From an uncultured Prevotellaceae bacterium (GTDB taxonomy: Bacteria > Bacteroidota > Bacteroidia > Bacteroidales > Muribaculaceae), in contig CAMFSS010000167.1 in the NCBI GenBank assembly GCA_945983195.1, positions 1-5,508 on the forward strand: a stretch of 5,508 nucleotides of DNA, read 5' to 3'. Position 1 is the stretch's first letter. Each line of letters opens with the position of its first letter. Shown here in pieces: positions 1-5,508 of the stretch. The position numbers and the translations under genes are program-made. The notes beneath the pieces were generated by a model. It was not told the DNA's origin. It worked only from the letters and a program-made list of their open reading frames with translations, and made no database searches.

Positions 1-67
1 ACCAATTTTCAGAAAGCGGCGAGCCACAGCCACGGCTATAAGACCATAGGTTTCCGCTATCCAGAGA

Positions 68-306
68 CAAGTGTGGGCTTACAGCAACTGCGACGAGGTG
101 GAACTCATTGCTAACGGTAAGAAACTCGGCAAAAAGACAATGCCTGTGAACGGACATCTGTCATGGACGGCAACGGCGACCCTGCATGGCAAGATGCCGA
201 ACGTCCCGAGTCTCCCTGTTCGGCAAGACTCAGGACGTTCAACGGTCTGGCGCAAGTGCTGGTGCAGTCGACTTCCGATGCCGGCGGCATTTCTCCGGTT
301 GTAGTC
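68..306 (+). pseudogene. Remnant of a GH2 beta-galactosidase (C-terminal domains, internal deletion and frame change)
   Basis: Two pieces of one glycoside hydrolase family 2 beta-galactosidase lie in order but in different frames. Bases 68 to about 160 encode VWAYSNCDEVEL, then NGKKLGKKTMP and NGHLSW, the signature of the DUF4982 domain that follows the catalytic barrel. From 163 the next frame gives GNGDPAWQDAERPE and then FNGLAQVLVQS, which is the GNGDP...FNGL pattern of the C-terminal Ig-like domain of these enzymes. In intact relatives many residues separate these blocks, so an internal segment is missing. The breakpoint lies near the short run ggcaacggcgac. The catalytic barrel is absent, so no activity is possible. 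In frame 1, bases 37-66 read YKTIGFRYPE, which resembles the GFR strand ahead of the barrel and may be a third fragment; this is weak. Homology fades at about 290-306, where the antisense manA fragment begins. The family was recognised from motifs, not from a search. Confidence 0.7.
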
Positions 307-621
307 GAAAATCCGGTATGTGACATCGCTCGCCTGCTGAATTTCAACCAAGAAATTGCCCTGCCCTATAGCGTGGACGCAAACGGCGGGAAGAAAGAAC
401 ACATCGCCGGGCTTAGTGTAATATTTACAGAGAGCATCCACGATGGTGGAGTTCTCTATCTTGCTCCTTATGCTCTGTGGTGTTTCTTGCGACTTGAAAC
501 CGTCGTAGAGGTATGCGCCTTCTTCGGGGGCGACGCAGTACCACATCTCTGTCTTGCCGCGCTTACCTTCAAGGCGGGCTCCCATTTCGTCGTCGGGATG
601 AAGAATAGAATGGACATTCAA
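280..621 (-). pseudogene. manA: Internal fragment of type I mannose-6-phosphate isomerase, both ends lost
   Basis: The minus strand encodes the central part of a class I phosphomannose isomerase, the zinc enzyme that interconverts mannose-6-phosphate and fructose-6-phosphate in the cytosol. Motifs in order are HPDDEMGARLEGKRGKTEMW (zinc-site region, from about base 600), the segment GAYLYDGFKSQETP, KPGDVFFLPA, VHAIGQGNF, and EIQQASDVTYRIFDYNRR. A whole enzyme is about 310-330 residues. Only about 110 are here, starting near residue 95 and ending near residue 210. Upstream, an in-frame TGA lies four codons before the open stretch, and the usual lead-in (LSIQV before HPDD) is garbled, losing the conserved Gln zinc ligand. 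Downstream, after the DYNRRNAAG segment, the expected RELH-type continuation is lost and the reading passes into sequence antisense to the GH2 remnant. The piece is therefore truncated at both ends and cannot be a working isomerase. The family call is firm; the exact endpoints are not. Confidence 0.85.
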
Positions 622-905
622 TATGGATCCTCAGCACAAATGAGGGATGAGTTTAGCAGGAGTCATAAGGGGCAGTTACTCGACAAACAAAGGCATTGCG
701 AGCACCTACACCAGATGTAACATTCATCAATTGAAGTGCCCATCTCTCAAATGCTGGATATGACACAGCAAAACGAGATTACACTACATTTTGCCATGAG
801 TATATAGCAAAGCTGTGTTATTTAATGTTAAATATGTTAATTCTTTAATCCCGTAAAATAAGGCATAAAATGAAAAGAACAGAAAACATAATATTCACAA
901 TTAGC
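622..905. other. AT-rich stretch without a recognisable gene
   Basis: After the broken start of the manA fragment I see no coding signal on either strand; all frames are short and give no recognisable protein. Bases become clearly AT-rich from about 780. Small features only: an inverted pair ACACAGC (about 760-766) and GCTGTGT (811-817), too far apart and without a T-run to be a terminator, and an 11-mer AGTATATAGCA at 799-809 that recurs at 1231-1241 in the repeat-bearing region downstream. Confidence 0.5.
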
Positions 906-1114
906 TGATAATCAGACCATGTTATTCTCAAACGGATGACGGCTCAATTATCATTCTTATATTTGTAAAACGTTGATAATCAAGTATAACGAAAATCTGC
1001 GTGGGAAAGTAGAGAATGTTAATCAGGAGTCACATCCTCAACGTAAGGCAAGAAACGATAAAAGTAATAAAACCACTGATATTCAGAGATTTAAGAGGAT
1101 TACACTCTATGTAT
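906..1114. repeat. Partial copies of the same repeat around copy A
   Basis: Two incomplete relatives are visible. TGATAATCA occurs again at 906-914, preceded by TTCACAATTAGC, which resembles the tract before the same 9-mer in copy B with a deletion of about 10 bp. At 1075-1114, ACTGATATTCAGAG is followed by TTACACTCTATGTAT, matching ACTGATAATCAAAG and TTACACCCTCTGTAT of copy B with a 7 bp insertion. These assignments are by eye and less certain than copies A to C. Confidence 0.4.
940..1012. repeat. Diverged ~75 bp repeat, copy A
   Basis: The copy opens with CGGCTCAATTATCATTC at 940-956, has TGATAATCA at 974-982 (34 bp from start to start) and GGAAAGTAG at 1004-1012, 29 bp after the GATAATCA core. 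Copy B has the same three blocks with almost the same spacing (35 and 29 bp). The bases between the blocks are diverged, so the copies look old. The function is unknown. Confidence 0.6.
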
Positions 1115-1120
1115 GTCCTA

Positions 1121-1194
1121 CGGCTCAAATATAGTTCAAATTATGCAATAGCTACTGATAATCAAAGCGTTACACCCTCTGTATTGGAAAGTAG
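1121..1194. repeat. Diverged ~75 bp repeat, copy B
   Basis: The blocks are CGGCTCAAATATAGTTC at 1121-1137, CTGATAATCA at 1155-1164, CTCTGTAT at 1177-1184 and GGAAAGTAG at 1186-1194. This is the most complete copy: it shares the last block with copy A and the CTCTGYAT block with copy C. Consensus over the first block is CGGCTCAAHTATHRTTC, with 14 of 17 positions identical in all three copies. Confidence 0.6.
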
Positions 1195-1286
1195 GACGTG
1201 AAAACAAGAGAAAACAAATCTGGAGATAATAGTATATAGCATTGGAAATCAACGATTTACAGCAGCAGAATTGCCGTTTTTCACAA

Positions 1287-1350
1287 CGGCTCAACTATTG
1301 TTCCCACACCTGCTTTATATCTGATAATCAATGAGTTAATTACTCTGCAT
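1287..1350. repeat. Diverged ~75 bp repeat, copy C, abutting the DUF2075 pseudogene
   Basis: The blocks are CGGCTCAACTATTGTTC at 1287-1303, CTGATAATCA at 1321-1330 and CTCTGCAT at 1343-1350, spaced 34-35 and 20 bp apart exactly as in copy B. The last block coincides with the final recognisable codons of the DUF2075 pseudogene on the minus strand, so repeat and gene meet or overlap here. The copy starts inside a small perfect hairpin, GCCGTT-TTTCAC-AACGGC (1273-1290). That hairpin has no T-run and is not shared by copies A and B. Confidence 0.6.
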
Positions 1351-2749
1351 CGGTTAGTTTGTCGGAGATATATACATTCCAGTGCTGAAACCTGTTGTTA
1401 AGGGCAATAATCCATTCGGCAATTCCAGCCTCTCCCGTATTGATTTCCTGGCCTCCTCCGATAAGGCAAACTATAGTTGCCCAATCCTCTCGCTGGTCGA
1501 GCTACCAAATAAGGAATGAGGCTTCCGACATCGGGAAGTTTGCCACTTTGAGTTTATTGCCATACGTGCCTCCACGTTTAAGGTAGTCGGCGATACGCTT
1601 GTGCGTCCAGGCTCGCTGTGCTTCATCGAAGATAGCCACATGCTCCACTTCACCATATCCGCTTTTCTGAAGTTTTACAGCCTTATCCGGGTCTATCACG
1701 AGCATGCCATTCTCCACAGGGTTTTTGATCTTTGCAAGCATGTTGTCTCTATATCTGTGGATAATTTGAATGAATTTCTTAACCTCACGGCGCGAATCTG
1801 AGAGTTTTTTCTTCTGCTTTTGTTCTGTTGCCTTCTGGAAATTGTTGCGGGCAAGAGCCTCTGTCAATACCGCAACCAACAGACCATTGCCTGAAAGATA
1901 CACGGCTCCGTCATCGTCACTATATTTGCCGTCATCATGATATGATTGCTTGACAGCGACATCCAGACCTACTAAAGTCTTGCCTGCCCCTGGGACACCG
2001 GTCACAAAACAAATACTCTTTTGCCCGTTCTGCTTAGAATGATTGATGATATCAAGGATATATGATATAGTCGAATCGGTCGAAACTTTGTCAGCCTCGT
2101 GCCGTGTTATTTTTTCAACAGAATGATTTTCATAAAGAGAACGTGCTGCTTCGATAATCGTAGGAGTTGGAGTATAAGGGCTTATTACCCAATTCTTGAT
2201 TGAGCCCGGTTCGTCTGCTTTAATGTGTAACAATACATCTTGGATAAGCGTGCGCAATCCTGTTTCTCCTGATATTAACGGATTAAAAACGGAGTCATGA
2301 TATATTGATGGCTGAAGTATGCTTGATGATGAGTTACGTTTTGTTGGGACTAAAATTGGCACAATGGTTTTATCGCTGCTATAGCGATGAAAGTTTTTCA
2401 GGTCGAGAGCATAATCCATCACTTGCTCAACATCGGCTTGCAGGGCATCTTGCTGTCCCACCTTAAATTCAAGACAGAAAATCACTTTTCGCAACAATAG
2501 TACGACATCAATGCGTTTGCCAAGGCGTGGTATATCGTATTCAAAAATTATTTCCGCCTCTTCGGTTTTCCAAGGTAATAAGACCTGCTATAAAAGTGTT
2601 ATTTCGCCCATCCAGGCTTCATCTGTAGTGGTCAGGGCATTGCCGTGAAACGAGTTGTGGATGTGTCAAAGGATAGAATACACATCGGTTTCAATGAACG
2701 ACTTGAAATCGGATTGATATAAACATCTATTTGTTGTCGGGTTGCTCAT
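1340..2749 (-). pseudogene. DUF2075 (COG3410) P-loop NTPase with N-terminal nuclease-like domain, broken by in-frame stops and 3' truncation
   Basis: Reading one frame from the ATG at 2747-2749 gives a continuous DUF2075-type protein. It opens with MSNPTTNRCLYQSDFKSFIE, typical of the family. A PD-(D/E)XK-like core follows (RIDVV with Asp81, then LEFK with Glu94 and Lys96). Then come Walker A GVPGAGKT (about 251-258), the Walker B-like AIFDEAQRAW (about 374-378), FPMSEASFLI, and, beyond a stop, a conserved tract at 1343-1501 reading REDWATIVCLIGGGQEINTG and SDKLTDAE. Stops interrupt it at codon 28 (TGA, 2666-2668), codon 54 (TAG, 2588-2590) and codon 416 (TAG, 1502-1504), with a terminal TAA at 1340-1342. 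No frameshift is needed anywhere. Whole relatives are about 600-700 residues, so roughly the last third is gone. The uninterrupted part (1502-2497) lacks the protein's start and nuclease Asp. Family members are predicted ATP-dependent nucleic-acid enzymes of poorly known role, often in accessory DNA. A working product is unlikely; sequencing error at three sites is possible but less likely. Confidence 0.85.
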
Positions 2750-2994
2750 ATTGATTTACTGGCGTTAAAGAAGTTTACTTGTTGTGTATCGTGTGAGACT
2801 TAGGAATTATGGTATTCCCGTTGTATTGTTTCGCTATTGTCTTCACACATAATTAGTCATATAATTTGAAACAACCAATAAAAGCTCTTATTTTTACAAC
2901 CAGAATAAAAAGATATAGTGCTGCTAGTGGCTACTTTTGGGCAATTTTGAAGAATCCAAATAGAAACGCAACGTTTTTCGGGTTAAAGACTGAA
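2750..2994. other. AT-rich intergenic region upstream of the DUF2075 pseudogene
   Basis: This lies between the 5' end of the DUF2075 pseudogene and the terminator of the esterase operon; both neighbouring genes are on the minus strand. I see no coding signal. A promoter for the DUF2075 gene would be expected here, but I find no match to the Bacteroidetes -7 element TAnnTTTG on the minus strand close to the ATG at 2749. Confidence 0.5.
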
Positions 2995-3036
2995 AAAAAT
3001 CCCCTGACGCACACTTGGTTGCGTCAGGGGATTTTT
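2995..3036 (-). terminator. Strong intrinsic terminator of the esterase operon
   Basis: A perfect 16 bp inverted repeat, AAAAATCCCCTGACGC (2995-3010) and GCGTCAGGGGATTTTT (3021-3036), encloses a 10-nt loop. Read on the minus strand it lies 19 bp past the esterase stop codon (TAG, 3056-3058) and ends in a run of seven T after the GC-rich stem. The A-run on the other side makes it nearly symmetrical, so it could also stop plus-strand transcription, though no plus-strand gene leads into it. Confidence 0.93.
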
Positions 3037-3055
3037 GGTGTTTGGGCGATACCGG

Positions 3056-4294
3056 CTATTGCCTCATTTTGAAAATCTGCTGGGAGAACTCGGTGAGGTA
3101 GATGCGCCAGTTACGCCAGATGTGTCCGCCGTCGGTTTCGCGATAGGTGTATTTGTAGCCCTTCTCGTCGAAGTAGCGGCGCAGGTCGGCATTCTGCTGA
3201 TAGAGGAAATCGGTCTCGCCGATTCCAATCCAGTAGAGCTTCGGCTTGGCGGCAAAGAGCGCGGCAAGCTGCTTTTGCAGTGTGGCATCGCCCTTCAGCA
3301 CATCGTAGAAAGGCTTATTCTGGTCGTAGCCTATATGCGGTGCGGCAGAGAAAAGTCCCACATAGTCGAAGGCATCGGGGAACCGCCTCGAAATGTGGAA
3401 CGAGTGACCGCCACCCATCGAAAGACCGCACACGGCGCGGTGAGCCTTGTCATTTCGCACCTTGTAGTGGCTCTCCACGTAGTTCACAATGTCCATGAAG
3501 CTTTCGTCCATCGTGGCTTTGGGCTGGGTACGCGGATTCACACTTTCCATAAACGAGGGCTGATACATTCCCCTCGACCACTCGCCGGGAGCAGCCTGAC
3601 ATGTGGCATTGCCATTGGGCATCACCACCACCATCGGCACTGCCTTTCCGGCGGCTATGAGGTTGTCGAGAATTTGGGCGGCGCGTCCCTGAGTGGGCCA
3701 TGCGTCTTCATCGCCACCTGCACCATGCAGCAGATAGAGCACAGGATAGTCCCTGCCCTCGTCGTAACCCGGCGGAGTGTAGATGCTCATGCGGCGTTTC
3801 ATGCCGAGCATGGGGCTGTCGTACCACACTTTGGCGAGATTGCCGTGAGGCACCTCATTAACCGAATATAGGTCGCCTTTGCTACCTTTCTCGCCTTTCA
3901 CTATGAAGAGGCTGGTGAGCGAAGCCACATCGCGGTTCACATACACATTTGCAGGGTCGAGCATCATCATGCCATCTACAATCACGTTGTAGGTGTAAAG
4001 CTCCGATGCGAGAGCCACCGATGTGAATGTCCACACGCCCTTTTCGTCCTTCTGCAAGTCGGCTACTCCGGGCTGTTCAAACTTTCCCATAGGTGTTTCC
4101 ACCATCTGCGTGGGCAGAAATGTGCCTGTCACCTGCACTTTCTGTGCCTGCGGTGCAAAGATGGAGAATTTCACGGTTCCGTCGGCATTCACTACCGGCG
4201 ATTTCACCTGTGTCCCGCTCCAGAGTGCTTCTTGGGCGGTCATGGTCACAGCAGCCAATGCTACTGCAACAAGTGATAAAATTGTTCTTTTCAT
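3056..4294 (-). CDS. Secreted carbohydrate esterase, CE1 / esterase D-like (feruloyl or acetyl-xylan esterase type)
   Basis: A 412-residue exported alpha/beta-hydrolase, probably cleaving feruloyl or acetyl esters from plant polysaccharide. Residues 1-21 form a signal peptide (MKRTILSLVAVALAAVTMTA, cut before QEA). Residues about 30-130 are an Ig-like/CBM48-type domain (NADGTVKFSIFAPQAQKVQV, later ELYTYNVIVDG), common in Bacteroidales CE1 enzymes. The esterase domain spans about 150-412: LLHGAGGDE (oxyanion loop, about 188-196), nucleophile elbow GLSMGG with Ser292, Asp362 in GETDFLY and His391 in DGGHIWRNW, a complete triad in the usual order. An ATG five codons earlier (4307-4309) is possible, but the Met-Lys-Arg start at 4294 gives a normal signal peptide. 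There is no clear Shine-Dalgarno, as usual in this phylum. It follows the barrel-protein gene by 23 bp and is closed by the terminator at 2995-3036, so it is the last gene of an operon. Substrate specificity cannot be read from the sequence. Confidence 0.92.
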   Translation of the reverse strand: MKRTILSLVAVALAAVTMTAQEALWSGTQVKSPVVNADGTVKFSIFAPQAQKVQVTGTFLPTQMVETPMGKFEQPGVADLQKDEKGVWTFTSVALASELYTYNVIVDGMMMLDPANVYVNRDVASLTSLFIVKGEKGSKGDLYSVNEVPHGNLAKVWYDSPMLGMKRRMSIYTPPGYDEGRDYPVLYLLHGAGGDEDAWPTQGRAAQILDNLIAAGKAVPMVVVMPNGNATCQAAPGEWSRGMYQPSFMESVNPRTQPKATMDESFMDIVNYVESHYKVRNDKAHRAVCGLSMGGGHSFHISRRFPDAFDYVGLFSAAPHIGYDQNKPFYDVLKGDATLQKQLAALFAAKPKLYWIGIGETDFLYQQNADLRRYFDEKGYKYTYRETDGGHIWRNWRIYLTEFSQQIFKMRQ

Positions 4295-4317
4295 TATCGA
4301 TGCAATCATTATTGTTT

Positions 4318-5508
4318 CTATTTCAGGGAGAGTGCCCGGGCAAGTCCTACGTAGTACACCTTGAAGCCAATCTGATAGCCCTGCAAATCGGGATTCATTT
4401 TGGAATATACGGCACGGGCAACGTATGGCGTGATGCGCACAATCGAGGTGAGCTGCTCACGCTTACCGAAGAGGAAAGGCAGATTCGACACATAGTGATG
4501 CACCTTTATGTCGAAGTCTATGCCTGCCATCCAGTTGCAATTCCTTATATTTTTCTTCACCACCTCTCCATTTGGCTGCGGCAGCCATTTTCCGGGTTCC
4601 TCCTCGCTCTCCACCCATTTCAGCGGTGTAGCGTTCCAGCCGTAGCTGCTCCAGTACATGCCGAAATGAGGCGTCAGTGCAAAACGCTTTGTGTCGATGA
4701 GGCTGTATCCGGCATTCACCTGCACGCCGATGGTGGAAGCGTAGTCGTTGACCGACTCCTCAATGTTGCGATGTGAGCTATCGTACTTTCCAAACACATT
4801 GCGCTCAAGCATCTTGGGCTGCCCATACTCAATCGAGGCTCGCAGGCTAAGACGCTTATAGCCGCCCGTAAGTCCTGCCGTAAAGGTGAAAAAGCCATTG
4901 AAATTGTCCTTTATCGTCGAGGTTGGGAACAAGCCGCCAAGACCGATGAAAAGTCCGTAGCTCCAGTCGCTTGGAGTAACGGTAGGAGTTGGAGGAAGCC
5001 CCATCTCCTCCAGATTCTTGCGGGTGAAGTATTCCCACTCCTGGAGTTTCTCGTCGCTCTTGCCGCAGTCGGTCTCGCGGTCAATCGCAGCAAGCTGCTC
5101 GGTGTAGAGATTGCGGTAATACTTCAGTCGGTTATCGGCTTCAATGCCTGTCATTCCACTGTTGAGGTCAGCCTGGAGGCGGCGGCGCATCACCTCAAGC
5201 TGGTCGAACTGCAACTGATGATAGCGCAGGCGGCGACGTGTGAGCGATGAGGTGTCGGCAGGTGCGTATGAGTCGGTGCGCGACATCTTTGCCCCCGCGC
5301 CGAGAATGATTTGCGTCTTGCCGTCGGCTTGCTGCTGCGAGGCTTCAATGTCGAGCGATGTACTCAAGAACGAGGCACCGCCGCCAAGTGGCGAAGTGCC
5401 TACGAAATCGCTCCAGCGCAAAGCTCGCTCACTCCACTTCATAACATCACCGTTTGCGGCAATTGCTGCAATCTGCGTGACGGCAACGATGAGCAATAGT
5501 GTGAAAAT
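4318..5508 (-). CDS. Exported protein: DUF922-like zincin domain with altered active site plus C-terminal beta-barrel (5' end outside window)
   Basis: The reading frame is open to the right edge, beginning IFTLLLIVAVTQIAAIAA, the core of a signal peptide, so only the first few residues are missing and the true start lies beyond 5508. Numbering from the Leu codon at 5494-5496, the mature N-terminus has WSERALRWSDFVGTSP, like the W.R.L.WSDFKG.P opening of DUF922 proteins. A helical part, RYHQLQFDQLEVMRRRL (91-107) and AAIDRETDCGKSDEKLQEW (136-154), aligns with the DUF922 segments HEQLHFDI.EL.AR.L and YDRETNHG...KQW. The zinc/catalytic HExxH position reads YHQLQ and the later His is Cys, so peptidase activity is doubtful. 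From about 176 to the end, alternating aromatic/hydrophobic strands (GLFIGLGGLFP, FTAGLTGGYKRLSLRASIEY, GYQIGFKVYYVGLARALSL) suggest an outer-membrane beta-barrel. The gene precedes the esterase by 23 bp. The role is unknown; the domain calls come from motif memory. Confidence 0.8.
   Translation of the reverse strand: MFTLLLIVAVTQIAAIAANGDVMKWSERALRWSDFVGTSPLGGGASFLSTSLDIEASQQQADGKTQIILGAGAKMSRTDSYAPADTSSLTRRRLRYHQLQFDQLEVMRRRLQADLNSGMTGIEADNRLKYYRNLYTEQLAAIDRETDCGKSDEKLQEWEYFTRKNLEEMGLPPTPTVTPSDWSYGLFIGLGGLFPTSTIKDNFNGFFTFTAGLTGGYKRLSLRASIEYGQPKMLERNVFGKYDSSHRNIEESVNDYASTIGVQVNAGYSLIDTKRFALTPHFGMYWSSYGWNATPLKWVESEEEPGKWLPQPNGEVVKKNIRNCNWMAGIDFDIKVHHYVSNLPFLFGKREQLTSIVRITPYVARAVYSKMNPDLQGYQIGFKVYYVGLARALSLK

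Noticed and set aside
307..720. Continuation of the plus-strand frame beyond the GH2 motifs
   Set aside because: After about 306 this frame is antisense to the well-conserved manA fragment; only its first part (163-306) resembles GH2.
958..965. TATATTTG, a match to the Bacteroidetes -7 promoter element TAnnTTTG
   Set aside because: No matching -33 TTG-type box lies about 19-21 bp upstream and no gene follows on the plus strand; a chance match is likely in AT-rich DNA.
1016..1201. Small plus-strand open frame of 61 codons
   Set aside because: It spans diverged repeat copies and AT-rich intergenic DNA, has no recognisable motif and no plausible start signal.
1273..1290. Hairpin GCCGTT-TTTCAC-AACGGC as a terminator
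   Set aside because: The stem is only 6 bp and is not followed by a T-run on either strand.
906..1350. CRISPR array
   Set aside because: Repeat blocks are short, diverged and unevenly spaced (166-181 bp between good copies), and the conserved pieces are split by variable filler. There are no repeat-spacer units and no cas genes.
1340..2749. Stop-codon recoding or alternative code
   Set aside because: TGA and TAG both interrupt the gene, while neighbouring intact genes read normally in the standard code and end in TAG; ordinary pseudogene decay is simpler.
3035..3871. Long plus-strand open frame (278 codons)
   Set aside because: It is antisense to the esterase, whose motifs and triad are complete. 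The translation is rich in His/Val/Arg with no recognisable family, as expected of a shadow frame in GC-rich coding DNA.
4093..4776. Plus-strand open frame (227 codons)
   Set aside because: It runs antisense across two real minus-strand genes and their spacer, and no family or signal is visible.

Overview
The window looks like a piece of a Bacteroidales chromosome (Muribaculaceae- or Prevotellaceae-like). This is inferred from the protein families: a CE1 esterase with an N-terminal immunoglobulin-like domain, a DUF922-type domain joined to an outer-membrane barrel, and remnants of a DUF4982-type family 2 glycosidase and of type I phosphomannose isomerase. The lack of clear Shine-Dalgarno sequences also fits. 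No species can be named from the sequence alone.

The window has two very different halves. The right half (about 3.0-5.5 kb) is intact and fairly GC-rich. It holds a two-gene minus-strand operon. The first gene, cut by the right window edge, encodes an exported protein with an N-terminal DUF922-like (zincin-fold) region whose metal-binding and catalytic residues appear replaced, followed by a probable outer-membrane beta-barrel. Its stop lies 23 bp before the second gene, a secreted carbohydrate esterase of the feruloyl/acetyl-xylan (CE1) type with a complete catalytic triad. A strong intrinsic terminator at 2995-3036 closes the operon. Both products are predicted to be exported, so the unit probably works at the cell surface or in the periplasm, the esterase on acylated plant polysaccharide.

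The left half (1 to about 2.75 kb) is decaying. Bases 1-306 carry scrambled pieces of a GH2 beta-galactosidase on the plus strand. These run tail-to-tail into the middle third of a phosphomannose isomerase gene (manA) on the minus strand (about 280-621), which has lost both ends. An AT-rich stretch with no credible gene follows (622-1339). In it I find a diverged repeat of about 75 bp, with three good copies and some partial ones, built on the core CGGCTCAAHTATHRTTC, a 16-17 bp gap, then YTGATAATCA. The last copy runs into the broken 3' end of a DUF2075 (COG3410) NTPase pseudogene (1340-2749, minus strand). That gene can be read in one frame from a good ATG, but three in-frame stops interrupt it and its C-terminal third is missing.

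I see no clear evidence of a complete new system. The points most worth a second look are the repeat family, its junction with the DUF2075 pseudogene, and the pseudo-zincin/barrel protein paired with the esterase.
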